This document shows positions 8,148-21,292 of a stretch of DNA of 28,773 nt, piece after piece. Numbering within the stretch: position 1 is the first letter of the stretch; each line of letters begins with the position of its first letter. This stretch comes from Methanobacterium sp. UBA353 (lineage in GTDB: Archaea > Methanobacteriota > Methanobacteria > Methanobacteriales > Methanobacteriaceae), in contig DALO01000006.1 of assembly GCA_002496805.1 (NCBI GenBank), forward strand, positions 551 to 29,323, in the 5' to 3' direction. The notes beneath the pieces were generated by a model, which saw only the letters and a program-made list of their open reading frames with translations, made no database searches and was not told where the DNA came from. The translations under genes and the position numbers were made by a program.

Positions 8148-8907
8148 TTTTTTGACCACATTCACCACAGAAATTAGTGTTCTCTTTTAGTTTAGACCCA
8201 CAATTAGTGCAAAGTCTGGGGGTATTGTTAAATTGGAACATCAACTCATCAAACAGATAAGTTAAAGATGTATCGTTAGTTGAAACAACTATGCTATCAT
8301 TGTCATTGGTAGTGATTTTGAATGAACGACCCGGACTATTCCAACCGATAGAATCAACCTCACTAAATGGGATGGTGTTCTGATAACGTGCCATTCTATC
8401 ATAAATTTTAAGACAATCAGGATACACGACTAGGCGGGCCTCTTTAAATTCTTGATTATTATTTATGATTTGTTCTTTAGTTGTGCTCCCATCACCACTG
8501 GCAAGACCATAACCTGCAATTGCCCCTACCGGCCCTAAAAGCAATCCTCCTGCTAAAGCACCGCCCGCTTTTTTAACCCCACGATGAGCTGATACTGTTA
8601 CTTTACTACTTGGTTTGTAAATTTTAATATTAAGAGGAGGAAATTTCATGACTTTTCGCAAGGTTGCGAATTTTTCATCAACGATTTTGTCTATTTGTTC
8701 GATTGATGTTATTTCCCTCCTTTTGATCATGAGTTTGATTTCCCAGTTTAAATGTAACGACATTTTACTTGCTTTTTCTTTGCCAAAGAAGGATAAGTGG
8801 CCGACTCCAAATATTTCTCTAAGTTCTTTACTAGCTCCAGTGAATTCCCCACCAACTCTACGTTTTAAATGTTTTCTCAACTCTTTTTCAGTTGAAAAAC
8901 GACGCAT
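8140..8907 (-). CDS. Hypothetical protein with glycine-zipper segment and C-terminal zinc ribbon
   Basis: A 255-residue protein of unknown function. Residues 1-105 are basic and probably helical. Residues 114-140 (KAGGALAGGLLLGPVGAIAG and following) form a glycine-zipper-like hydrophobic stretch that could insert in or associate with the membrane. Residues about 150-225 look like a small beta-rich domain of the PH/bacterial-PH type (LVVYPDCLKIYD, then IPFSEVDSIGW). The C-terminus is a zinc ribbon with Cys233, Cys236, Cys247 and Cys250 (CTNCGS, then CGECGQ). ATG 8907 is chosen because GGGGAGG precedes it by 9 bases; the longer TTG start at 8931 would put that site inside the gene. Domain calls beyond the zinc ribbon are inference. 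Confidence 0.7.
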   Translation of the reverse strand: MRRFSTEKELRKHLKRRVGGEFTGASKELREIFGVGHLSFFGKEKASKMSLHLNWEIKLMIKRREITSIEQIDKIVDEKFATLRKVMKFPPLNIKIYKPSSKVTVSAHRGVKKAGGALAGGLLLGPVGAIAGYGLASGDGSTTKEQIINNNQEFKEARLVVYPDCLKIYDRMARYQNTIPFSEVDSIGWNSPGRSFKITTNDNDSIVVSTNDTSLTYLFDELMFQFNNTPRLCTNCGSKLKENTNFCGECGQKIP

Positions 8908-9665
8908 AATATCATTCCTCCCCTTCTTCAAGTTTTTTAAGTTTGACCATGCATATTATCTTGTATTCATGGACAATGTAATTATTATAGTGCTTTGTTG
9001 AATGATTAGAAACAAATACGCCTCTACGTTCTCCAATATATGCATATCTTCTTTAGACTTAAACGGTATTCTCACACTGGTTAAGTATGTTTTTACTCAT
9101 TTTCATAATCTTCTATTTTTTTTAAAAAAAATCAGTCCCCACCCATTTTTATTGCAGTCAATATTAATTATTAAAAAAAAAATCGTGGGAATTTCATCTG
9201 TGACCCAAATCGGCGGCCGAAATTAAAGCATTTCTTACTTTGAAGAAATGGTCAAGGGAATGGGTTGGAGCAGGAAAAAATTAAACCCACACACGGATAA
9301 AATGAGCCAACTTCAAACAATCTACCGAAAAACAAAACAAATATGAACACAGTAGGTAATGAAGTTGCCAAAATGGTCCGTATCTACAAGTTAAACAAAA
9401 TATTGAATAAAAAAAAAATACTTAAAAACCTCAACAGCACCACTTCACACCCATCATCTAGTCTCACCATGGCCTTAGCGTGTGGTGCTATTATAGTTGC
9501 AATAATATTAACTTATCATAAAAAATTTCTGCAAATGATACTGTAATTGAAAAACTAATAAACCCCAGTGGTCTGTCGACTTATTGACTGTGGATGATAA
9601 ACTACGTATTAATTATAATTATGTATTTTCACTTATGAATGAAAAACGTTACACCTGTTTTTATA
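8908..9665. other. Long AT-rich gap without a convincing gene
   Basis: No RNA gene or well-supported coding frame was found. Small plus-strand frames exist at 9002-9226 and 9343-9546; the second would encode one hydrophobic helix (LACGAIIVAIIL) at its C-terminus. Neither has a ribosome binding site, and both are rich in A/T-driven Lys, Asn, Ile and Phe. Runs of eight or more A or T occur at about 9117-9130, 9173-9181 and 9410-9418. The last 125 bp form the downstream region of ftsY. Confidence 0.4.
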
Positions 9666-10928
9666 TTAATCCCCAAGGACTTGTTCCACCATCCAATCAG
9701 GATGGAACTCCATTATATCCCCATATCCCTGACCTACACCCAAGTAAAGTATGGGCTTGTTTATCACATGGCCAATGGATAGTGCTGCCCCTCCTTTTGC
9801 ATCAGCATCAGCCTTGGTAAGTATGATTCCGTCCACACCCACAGCATCATCAAATTTACGTGCTTGTTCCACGGCATCATTCCCGGTGAGTGCATCTCCA
9901 ACGAATATTGCAATATCTGGCTTGACAACCCTCTGGATCTTTTTCATCTCATCCATGAGATTCACATTAGTCTGCATTCGTCCTGCAGTGTCAATGAGTA
10001 CCAGTTCTTTTTTCTGGGCCCGCGCATGTTCCACTGCATCATAGGCCACTGCTGCTGGATCAGCCCCTTTCTGGTGGCGTATTATCTTCACCCCTATATT
10101 TTCTGCATGGTGGGATATTTGTTCTATGGCCCCTGCCCGGAAAGTATCAGATGCAGCTATAACTGGGGTGTAGCCTTCTTTAACAAACTGATCAGCAATT
10201 TTAGAAATAGTAGTGGTTTTCCCAGTTCCGTTAACACCTACGAACATTATCTTATAGGGTTCTCCAGTTTTTTGGGCTTTGTTAACAGATTTTTTCAGAT
10301 CAGGACCTTCAACTATCAGTATGTCCGATATGGCATTTTTAAGGGCATCTTTAGTAAATTTTGCAACGTCACTTCTTCTTTTTATCTTCCGACCCACTAA
10401 ATCTTGTTTAACTGACTTGACAATCTGTTCAGCCACTTCCAAGGCAACATCCCCCTCCAGAAGAGCTAATTCCAGTTCAAATAGGATGTCATCTATATCC
10501 TTGGGGGAGATGGTTTTGTGGGTGGCAAATGTAAACAGTCCAGATGCTTCTTCTTCTGCATTTTCCCCTGTTTGATCATTATCCGGTTTCTCGATGCCTT
10601 CTGTTGAATCATCTAGAGATTTTTCATGCTGTTTTGAACCTTTTTCATCCTTTTTCAGGGAATCTTCATCTTTTGGTTCGGATTTTCTGCGTAGGAATGA
10701 TAAACGTGATTTTTTTTCAGATTCCGTCTTTTTCAAGTGAGTTTCATCTTCGGATGATTTATCTTCTTTTCCCTTGACGGAAGTTTTATCTTCGGCATCT
10801 TTAATTTCATTTGATGCTTTTTTTTCCTTTTTTTCATCTTCAAGAGCTTTTTCCTCTTCTTCAGGGGAAAATTGGTCAGAAATTTTTCCGATTGTGCCGG
10901 AGAATTTCTTTTTTAAAGATTCAAACAA
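9666..10928 (-). CDS. ftsY: Signal recognition particle receptor FtsY (SRalpha)
   Basis: The membrane-associated SRP receptor GTPase receives ribosome-SRP complexes and hands nascent membrane proteins to the translocon. The 420 residues comprise a very long acidic/basic charged A domain (about 20-125, repeats of KK, EE and DE), an N domain (about 130-215) and the GTPase G domain. G-domain motifs are GVNGTGKTTT at 231-240, DTFRAGA at 261-267, DTAGR at 313-317 and TKAD at 371-374, ending with the conserved GVGQGYGD. The start is TTG at 10926-10928, 5 bases after GTGAT. It is the last gene of the minus-strand translation cluster, separated from pfdA by about 200 bp that hold a tandem repeat, so it may have its own promoter. 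Confidence 0.95.
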   Translation of the reverse strand: MFESLKKKFSGTIGKISDQFSPEEEEKALEDEKKEKKASNEIKDAEDKTSVKGKEDKSSEDETHLKKTESEKKSRLSFLRRKSEPKDEDSLKKDEKGSKQHEKSLDDSTEGIEKPDNDQTGENAEEEASGLFTFATHKTISPKDIDDILFELELALLEGDVALEVAEQIVKSVKQDLVGRKIKRRSDVAKFTKDALKNAISDILIVEGPDLKKSVNKAQKTGEPYKIMFVGVNGTGKTTTISKIADQFVKEGYTPVIAASDTFRAGAIEQISHHAENIGVKIIRHQKGADPAAVAYDAVEHARAQKKELVLIDTAGRMQTNVNLMDEMKKIQRVVKPDIAIFVGDALTGNDAVEQARKFDDAVGVDGIILTKADADAKGGAALSIGHVINKPILYLGVGQGYGDIMEFHPDWMVEQVLGD

Positions 10929-10965
10929 AGGGCATCACATCCTATTATATGGAGAATTATTTAGT

Positions 10966-11047
10966 GGTTTAACTTGCTTTTGTAGGATAGTTGTTGTAAT
11001 GGTTTAATTTGTTTTTGTAGGATAATTGTTGTAATAGTTTAATTTAA
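10966..11047. repeat. 35 bp tandem repeat, about 2.3 copies, upstream of ftsY
   Basis: Units start at 10966, 11001 and 11036, exactly 35 bp apart. The first two share GGTTTAA, TTTTGTAGGATA and TTGTTGTAAT with only a few differences. The third is partial (AGTTTAATTTAA). It lies between pfdA and ftsY, in the promoter or leader region of ftsY. It may be a duplicated regulatory box or simple slippage-derived repeat. Confidence 0.8.
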
Positions 11048-11125
11048 TTTATGGTTAATAAAAAGATGAAATTAGATTAAATTCTTGATGAGTGGCTGAC
11101 TTATATAGAAAATGAGAAGTGAAAT

Positions 11126-11572
11126 TTAGGGTAGGTTTTCACCAGGTGTACCCTCAATTTTCTGGATGAGTGCCTCGGCTTCTGGGCTTTTCTGGGCGAT
11201 GATATCACTGATTTTCTGGATATCTCCAATCATTTTCTGCATTATTTCATCCAATTCTTTTTTCTGCCCTTCAATGCTTACTTTAGCATCGTCAATAGTT
11301 TTTTTAACAGCAGCTCCTGAACCTAAGCCAACAATCACTTCTTCGGTGTTTTTGATTTCTGTAATCAGAAATGAACCAGCACCAATTGGTACCAGGGTTT
11401 CAGGTGATTTTTTACCTTTAATTGAATCCAAAGTTTCCTGAGCGACTGTGAAATCAGTGATAGTATCTTTAAGAGTTTCTACTTGCTGGTTTAACGTGTC
11501 TGCTTGGGCTTTGTAGGCATTGAGTTCGTTTACGATCTCTTCGAGCCTTTGTCGGTCTTCCATGTTGCTCAC
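11126..11572 (-). CDS. pfdA: Prefoldin subunit alpha
   Basis: This is the alpha subunit of the archaeal hexameric chaperone prefoldin (two alpha, four beta), which captures unfolded nascent chains and delivers them to the thermosome. The 148-residue length is typical. Long heptad-rich helices at about 5-50 and 95-140 flank a central beta-hairpin region (LVPIGAGSFLITEIKN, then VIVGLGSGAAVKKT) characteristic of the alpha subunit. The start overlaps the rpl18a stop by 4 bp (ATGA), so translation is coupled. Its place next to ribosomal proteins fits a co-translational folding role. The beta subunit is not in this window. Confidence 0.92.
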   Translation of the reverse strand: MSNMEDRQRLEEIVNELNAYKAQADTLNQQVETLKDTITDFTVAQETLDSIKGKKSPETLVPIGAGSFLITEIKNTEEVIVGLGSGAAVKKTIDDAKVSIEGQKKELDEIMQKMIGDIQKISDIIAQKSPEAEALIQKIEGTPGENLP

Positions 11573-11799
11573 TCCGAAGTCAGGGTTTTGATCAGTGGAT
11601 CAATTACTTCTTCAGCAGATATTTCATAAATTTTTTCGATGTGTATCTGGTTGCGTACAATGTGATGTTTGCTACCGAATTCTGAGTAGATTTTTTCTTT
11701 AATATCTTCTTCACCTATGGCTTTCAGTTCCCTGGTGAAGGGTTTGAAACTATTTCCCATGATGAATTTGCCTTGAACTCTATATATCTTCGTTTTCAT
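11569..11799 (-). CDS. rpl18a: Large ribosomal subunit protein eL20 (L18Ae/LX)
   Basis: A 76-residue archaeal L18Ae/LX protein of the large ribosomal subunit. It is recognised by its short length and by the segments TKIYRVQGKFI, FTRELKA and NQIHIEKI, plus its fixed position between eif6 and pfdA. It overlaps eif6 upstream and pfdA downstream by 4 bp each, indicating one transcript with coupled translation. Confidence 0.92.
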   Translation of the reverse strand: MKTKIYRVQGKFIMGNSFKPFTRELKAIGEEDIKEKIYSEFGSKHHIVRNQIHIEKIYEISAEEVIDPLIKTLTSE

Positions 11800-12470
11800 A
11801 ATAATCCCTCTAGAAAACCTAATGATTCTTCTATTCTTGCCATTTCCGGACCAGTTGTTTTGCTTCCTACTAACACACCATTCGAATTGGCAACTGTGCC
11901 TGCTCCCACCAGTCTGGTTCCTTGGTTCACGGTTCCCACATCTGCCGGGACCTTCATGACTTTTTCCAGGAATTCGATTTCTTCTGATGTTGCGGATGGA
12001 TGTACCAGCACACCTTTGTTAGTGGCAACTGCCACTGATCCGTTGATCTTGAATTTTGCTATGCTGCCTCTGACCACGTCCACGTCCAGAGTTTCAGAAA
12101 CCACTTTAATTGATTCATCCGATAGTAGGGGATTTACCAGGGCTCCGTGGTCATTGGCCAGAATGATGTTGCCAACTGCTGTGAGTCGGTCTGGTATCCT
12201 TTCTACCTCCAATCCTGATTTTTTGATCTCTTTTATTTCATTGTCGAAGGCAAATTTGGATAACAGAAATCCTCTGGAGTTTCCTACTGCTAGTGCTCCA
12301 GCTAGGCTACTTCCACTGATGGGGGTTTTTATTACCGGAACTTGAAGGCATTCTTCAATTACTCCCACCATTTTTTCACCCAAGTTAGGTGGTACAAGAG
12401 CCATTTTATCAGTGACTGCTATGCTAACACCCAAGTTGGGGTTACCTGCCAGATCTATTCTCCTAATCAT
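11796..12470 (-). CDS. eif6: Translation initiation factor 6 (anti-association factor aIF6)
   Basis: aIF6 binds the large ribosomal subunit and prevents premature joining of the subunits. The 224 residues show the five-fold pseudo-symmetric pentein repeats: recurring segments such as NPNLGVSIAVTDKMALVP, NSRGFLLSKF, NDHGALVNPLL, NKGVLVHPSATSEEI and NSNGVLVGSKT, each with the family's N-G-hydrophobic turn. The start follows GGTGA. It is the neighbour of rpl31e (10 bp gap) and rpl18a (4 bp overlap), the classical archaeal arrangement. Confidence 0.95.
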   Translation of the reverse strand: MIRRIDLAGNPNLGVSIAVTDKMALVPPNLGEKMVGVIEECLQVPVIKTPISGSSLAGALAVGNSRGFLLSKFAFDNEIKEIKKSGLEVERIPDRLTAVGNIILANDHGALVNPLLSDESIKVVSETLDVDVVRGSIAKFKINGSVAVATNKGVLVHPSATSEEIEFLEKVMKVPADVGTVNQGTRLVGAGTVANSNGVLVGSKTTGPEMARIEESLGFLEGLL

Positions 12471-12480
12471 AGGAGTTCAC

Positions 12481-12726
12481 CTACTGAGTTAGGGTGACCA
12501 GTACAGAACCATCTTCTTCTTTGGTTGCCTTTACTTTGATCTTGGAGGGTATTTTCTGTATTCCCCTTTCCCATATTTTTTCATTCACCGATGCATCTAG
12601 TTGGACATCATCAGACTTCATGTGTTTTTGAATGAATTCCCTCACAAATCGGATTGCTCGTGGTGACCTCTTAGTTCGCGGTACCTTTTTAGCATCCCTG
12701 AGAGGTATAATGTAAACTCTTTCCAT
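12481..12726 (-). CDS. rpl31e: Large ribosomal subunit protein eL31
   Basis: An 81-residue L31e protein. It opens with ERVYIIPLRDAKKVPRTKRS and continues with RAIRFVREFIQKHMK, the family's core, and the ends of the protein are complete. GAGGAG lies upstream of the ATG. It sits 24 bp after rpl39e and 10 bp before eif6 in the translation operon. It occupies the polypeptide exit region of the large subunit together with L39e. Confidence 0.95.
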   Translation of the reverse strand: MERVYIIPLRDAKKVPRTKRSPRAIRFVREFIQKHMKSDDVQLDASVNEKIWERGIQKIPSKIKVKATKEEDGSVLVTLTQ

Positions 12727-12750
12727 CTTTATTCGCTCCTCAGATTAGAA

Positions 12751-13839
<1,089 letters not shown>

Positions 13840-13867
13840 CTAATACATCTCTCCAATAAATTCGCCT

Positions 13868-14305
13868 TTAATATTTTGCTAGTTCAGGAATGTCTTTTTT
13901 AAGTTCGAATGATGCTTTGTCCAGAAAAGACCTTCCAGCAGGAGTTACAACTCTCCCTTCCTTTTGTTTTTCCACCAAACCAGCACTTTCTAACTGGTGA
14001 AGAGCTGTTCGGGTAATAGAACCACTGCCCCGTTTGAATTTCTCAGGAGTAGTGCCTTGGTCTTTTGCTCCACCGTAGTATGTTCTTAAACTGTTAATAC
14101 CCACTGGGCCGTCTATGTAGACTCTGCGGAGCAGGGATGCACAACGTACATACCACCAGTCAGAGTTTTCTGGTCTTCTCTCCTTATGAACTCCAGTTTT
14201 TACGAACGGAGCCCATTCAGGAGGGTTTATCTTTTTATTCTTACTTAACTCCATGGCGACTGCGTTAATTAGCGAGTCGGCAGGTACATCATAAATTGTA
14301 GTCAT
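13868..14305 (-). CDS. rps19e: Small ribosomal subunit protein eS19
   Basis: A 145-residue S19e, a winged-helix-like protein of the small subunit head needed for 3' maturation of 16S/18S rRNA. Characteristic pieces are TIYDVPADSLINAVA at the start, PEWAPFVKTGVHKERRPE, WWYVRCASLLRRVYIDGPVG and the wing region TRTALHQLESAGLVEK. GGAGAAATAAT precedes the ATG. It lies 10 bp after the YhbY-like gene in the operon. Confidence 0.95.
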   Translation of the reverse strand: MTTIYDVPADSLINAVAMELSKNKKINPPEWAPFVKTGVHKERRPENSDWWYVRCASLLRRVYIDGPVGINSLRTYYGGAKDQGTTPEKFKRGSGSITRTALHQLESAGLVEKQKEGRVVTPAGRSFLDKASFELKKDIPELAKY

Positions 14306-14315
14306 ATTATTTCTC

Positions 14316-14916
<601 letters not shown>

Positions 14917-14929
14917 ATTATTAACCCCT

Positions 14930-15050
<121 letters not shown>

Positions 15051-15109
15051 CCCCCTTAAAAACCTTTCCCTGTCACCAATCTATGTAATTTACAGTCCAC
15101 AAAAATGAT

Positions 15110-15679
15110 CTATTTCAGGAAATCTGAAAAATCAATATTGCCTGGTGGTAATGATTTTTTTCCAGATACAATCCCCATTATTATGTTAATGGCTTTTAGA
15201 GGCGTTATATTACTGGTATCTACTTCATGTACCCGGGAACCATGTGTTTGGTAAGCCTCCCATGTGCAGATATCCAGGGCTTCGGCTTGGAGATTTTCAT
15301 AGATTTTAGAGTCTTTCCAATCCCTTTTTTGAAGCCTATCTTTGAGAATGCTGGGTTTTGTTCTTAAAACAATGACATAATCTGCTAGCGGGAAATAATG
15401 GGATAAATGTCCTTCGATCAGGATAGATGATTGGTCTTGCAGAATTTGATCCTTTTGACCATAACTTACCTTTCCATTGATAATGATCTTACGAAGTTCT
15501 GCAGTTAAGGCGTTTAAATCCACCACTTTATAACTTTTTTCAGGATCCACTCCAGTGTAGAGGTGTTTTTCATCTACGAGTTGGTTTACATCAATTACAG
15601 GGCATCCTAACTTTTTTCCCAGTAAAGGAGCAATTGTGGTTTTGCCAGTTCCAGGGGTTCCAGTTATGAGTATGATCAT
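15110..15679 (-). CDS. AK6/Fap7-type putative adenylate kinase
   Basis: A 189-residue P-loop kinase with Walker A GTPGTGKTT at 7-15, PVIDVNQLVDE next to it (nucleoside-binding region), ILIEGHLSHYFPLADYVIVLR as the Walker B region and a short LID. This resembles archaeal and eukaryotic AK6/Fap7, which have adenylate kinase or ATPase activity and help the last step of small-subunit rRNA maturation. Location next to rnp4, YhbY and S19e agrees with that. TATA-like ATTAAAATAA lies about 30-40 bases ahead of the ATG and there is no ribosome binding site, suggesting a short or absent leader. Confidence 0.8.
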   Translation of the reverse strand: MIILITGTPGTGKTTIAPLLGKKLGCPVIDVNQLVDEKHLYTGVDPEKSYKVVDLNALTAELRKIIINGKVSYGQKDQILQDQSSILIEGHLSHYFPLADYVIVLRTKPSILKDRLQKRDWKDSKIYENLQAEALDICTWEAYQTHGSRVHEVDTSNITPLKAINIIMGIVSGKKSLPPGNIDFSDFLK

Positions 15680-15746
15680 ATATTAATAGTTCTTTTGAAT
15701 GGTTTCTTATTTTAATCCATCGAATTATGTTTTATCAATTAATAGG

Positions 15747-16523
<777 letters not shown>

Positions 16524-16577
16524 TTTTCCACCTCATATAATATTTATATATTATTTCCTGATTTTTTTTTGGTATTA

Positions 16578-17672
16578 TTATTTCTTGATGATTATTCGTA
16601 AAACATCTTTATCTTGTAATTCATGGTCTAATCCTACTTTCTGACCAGGGAATTTCACAGAATTTCCCCATACCTTTGCGTGGCGGAAGTTCTTTAGAAA
16701 GTCTCTGTGAAGTCTTCTGGCTACATCTTGCACAGTGGCCCCTCGTCTAACAATCAGAGGTTCGTCCAGATCAGCTTTCTGACCTTGAGGTTTGAGATAA
16801 ATTCTTATAAGTTTCAGTCCATCGTATATTTCTGCTTTAAGTTCTTCCACCATCAAACCTTTATCAGCAGCAATGTAAAGTGCATCATCAAACTTTTCCT
16901 TCAATTTTTCCAGGTACTCTTCATCTGCCAGGTCTATCTTGTTTATCACCAATAGAAGGGGTATGTAAACAATACTATTGTCTAAAGAGTCTATGAAACG
17001 ATCGATGGTGACATCTTCTCTTATGAGTACGTCGGCACTGTGTACTCCGTATTCGTTGAGTATGGAGCGGATTGTTTTCTCATCCATATAGGTTAGGGGA
17101 ACTGTGGATGCTAATTTAACTCCACCAATTTTCCTCCGCTTTACTGAGATGTCTGGAGCTGTTTGGTTGGGTCTTATTCCAATGTTAAGGAGTTCATCCC
17201 AGATGAGTTCCTGATGGTGGGGATTGAATACATCCAGGACCATCACAACCAGATCAGCATTACGGGCCACCGAAAGGATCTCTCTCCCCCTACCTTTCCC
17301 CTTGGAGGCGCCGGCAATTATTCCAGGGATATCAAATATCTGGATCTGGGCTCCACGGTATTCCATGACTCCGGGAATAACATCAAGGGTGGTGAACTCG
17401 TAAGCTCCGATCTTGGACTGAGCATTGGTGATTTGGTTGAGTATGGTGGATTTGCCCACTGATGGAAACCCAACTAAGACCACCGTGGAATCTCCACTCT
17501 TTTTAAGGGTAAATCCTCTTCCTTTAGTGGATGATGAACTTCTTTTTAATGATTCTTCCCTTAATCTTGAGATTTTAGCCTTCAATTTCCCAATATGGTG
17601 GGAGGTGGCCTTGTTATAAGGAGTTTTTGTGATCTCCTCTTCGATCTTGCGGATCTTTTCTTCGATGTCCAT
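16578..17672 (-). CDS. DRG-family GTP-binding protein with TGS domain
   Basis: A 364-residue Obg/DRG-type translational GTPase. An N-terminal basic helical region (EEKIRKIEEEITKTPYNKAT) is followed by the G domain: GFPSVGKST (G1), EFTTLD (G2), DIPG (G3) and NKID (G4), with an inserted HTH-like stretch after ISVKRRKIGGV. A C-terminal TGS domain covers roughly the last 70 residues, ending DKDVLRIIIKK. DRG proteins associate with ribosomes and help resolve stalled elongation in eukaryotes; archaeal homologues are presumed similar. Start ATG 17672 is preferred because GTGAGC stands just upstream. The GTG at 17681 would add three residues but has no ribosome binding site. Confidence 0.9.
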   Translation of the reverse strand: MDIEEKIRKIEEEITKTPYNKATSHHIGKLKAKISRLREESLKRSSSSTKGRGFTLKKSGDSTVVLVGFPSVGKSTILNQITNAQSKIGAYEFTTLDVIPGVMEYRGAQIQIFDIPGIIAGASKGKGRGREILSVARNADLVVMVLDVFNPHHQELIWDELLNIGIRPNQTAPDISVKRRKIGGVKLASTVPLTYMDEKTIRSILNEYGVHSADVLIREDVTIDRFIDSLDNSIVYIPLLLVINKIDLADEEYLEKLKEKFDDALYIAADKGLMVEELKAEIYDGLKLIRIYLKPQGQKADLDEPLIVRRGATVQDVARRLHRDFLKNFRHAKVWGNSVKFPGQKVGLDHELQDKDVLRIIIKK

Positions 17673-17855
17673 AAAGCTCACTTTAGAATGAGAGTATAAG
17701 TATTCTGAATTGGTATAAATTACATGGTTTAAGTAGCTTGTTGGTTTAAAGCCTGCAATAATTTCTAACTATTTTAATATTGGTTTTCCACTTAAAAAAG
17801 TTTTAATCAAAAATAAAAAAAGGGATGGAATGGATTAATTTGACTTAAATTATCA

Positions 17856-20249
<2,394 letters not shown>

Positions 20250-20540
20250 AATTTTTATTCCCCGTCAACCTTTTTTTTAAACGAATGATTGATTGTAAAC
20301 TTCTGCTGTCATTTTATCTTATATTGGACTTTTTAAACTATTTAAAGTATAAGTTTTTTGTAGTTTTTAATAACAATTGGTGGGTAATATTTATACTGGG
20401 CAATATAAATTCGGTTTTTTATAATTTTTAACCTCCACCTGATCTTATTCGTTGCTTTATAGTGGATTAGAGTTTATTTAACTGGGTTTTATCTGACGTG
20501 ATAGTTTTTCTGGTTTTTTTCCACATCGCCATCCCAAAGA
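20250..20540. other. Divergent upstream region of aglB
   Basis: AT-rich DNA without a gene. TTTAAACTATTTAAA (20332-20346) is a palindromic TATA candidate for aglB, implying a leader of roughly 60-70 bases. Two similar boxes, TGGGTAATATTTATA at 20381 and TGGGCAATATAAATT at 20397, lie 16 bp apart and may be transcription-factor sites. Nothing else could be identified. Confidence 0.35.
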
Positions 20541-20631
20541 TTTAAATACTTTAATGTTATATTTATCTAACATAATGTTGTGTTAATCTAATATTATGTT
20601 TTAAATAAATAACATAATGTTACAAATAGAC
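20541..20631 (+). promoter_or_regulatory. Promoter with four 21-bp-spaced operator-like repeats
   Basis: A TATA box (TTTAAATA at 20541-20548, preceded by a CCAAAGA BRE-like element) is followed by repeated boxes starting at 20548, 20569, 20590 and 20611, exactly 21 bp apart. The boxes at 20569 and 20611 are identical, AACATAATGTT, a near-perfect palindrome. 20590 is AATATTATGTT, and 20548 is a weaker ACTTTAATGTT. Two-helical-turn spacing places all boxes on one face of the DNA. They cover the predicted transcription start and leader of the membrane protein/XRE pair, so the XRE protein at 21293 is the obvious candidate repressor. Confidence 0.65.
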
Positions 20632-20662
20632 AACAGTGAAATAGTTAAAAATGGTGAAACAA

Positions 20663-21253
20663 ATGAATCTTGAAATTAATTACTACTGGGGAATGATTGG
20701 TATACTGGGATTATTAGGTTATGTTTTAGAGAATCCAGTATACTATGTGTTTTTCACATTTTTCATATTGTTCCTCATTCCAGTTTACAATAAAATAAAA
20801 AACCACAATGTAAAAGAAGAAAGTAACAAATCTAACGAAAAAGACAGACATTCCATCACTATGGGTAAAGACTATAATCTGCAGAATATGAGTATATGGC
20901 TTGGATCGGCTGCTTTAATGTTTTCTGGATTAACCCTAATGATCACCAAGACAATGAGCGATTTATTGTCAGTGATTCTCCTGCTGGGTATTATGGCCCT
21001 GTTAACTAATTTTTTCACCTATGTGGGAATGGATAAAGAAGCCCAAGACGAACGTTTAAGGAAAATAGGAACATTTGCTACAACTTATTCATGGTACATA
21101 ACCTTAGTATTCGTATCTTTCTTGGTGTTAAACATGTACTGGGCCCAGAATATACATAACCCCTTGGAATTAATGGGAGTAACCATCTTGGTCATGACCT
21201 CCACCATGCTGATAGCTAACACAATATTAAGCCGCAAAGGTGATATAGATTAA
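20663..21253 (+). CDS. Multi-spanning membrane protein paired with an XRE regulator (DUF2178-like)
   Basis: A 196-residue integral membrane protein with about five or six hydrophobic helices: around 8-40 (probably two), 78-96, 103-120, 138-157 and 168-188. A charged cytoplasmic loop (KNHNVKEESNKSNEKDRH) lies after the first pair. The motif DEAQDERL-like KEAQDERLRKIGTFA before the fourth helix recalls small archaeal membrane proteins (DUF2178 type) that occur beside HTH regulators. ATG 20663 is chosen because GGTGA stands 5 bases upstream; ATG 20651 would add four residues. The function is unknown, and the pair is possibly a sensor or stress-response unit controlled by the repeats upstream. 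Confidence 0.75.
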   Translation: MNLEINYYWGMIGILGLLGYVLENPVYYVFFTFFILFLIPVYNKIKNHNVKEESNKSNEKDRHSITMGKDYNLQNMSIWLGSAALMFSGLTLMITKTMSDLLSVILLLGIMALLTNFFTYVGMDKEAQDERLRKIGTFATTYSWYITLVFVSFLVLNMYWAQNIHNPLELMGVTILVMTSTMLIANTILSRKGDID

Positions 21254-21292
21254 TTCTATTTTTATCCCACCTAAAATTGCAGGTGATACAAG

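Noticed and set aside
9002..9226. Plus-strand frame of 74 codons
   Set aside because: No ribosome binding site, composition dominated by Phe, Leu, Ile and Lys as expected from AT-rich non-coding DNA, and no recognisable motif.
9343..9546. Plus-strand frame of 67 codons with one hydrophobic helix
   Set aside because: No ribosome binding site, and the A-run Lys/Asn stretches look non-coding. Kept only as a remark in the gap entry.
9584..9820. Plus-strand frame of 78 codons overlapping the end of ftsY
   Set aside because: More than half is antisense to conserved ftsY codons, and there is no ribosome binding site.
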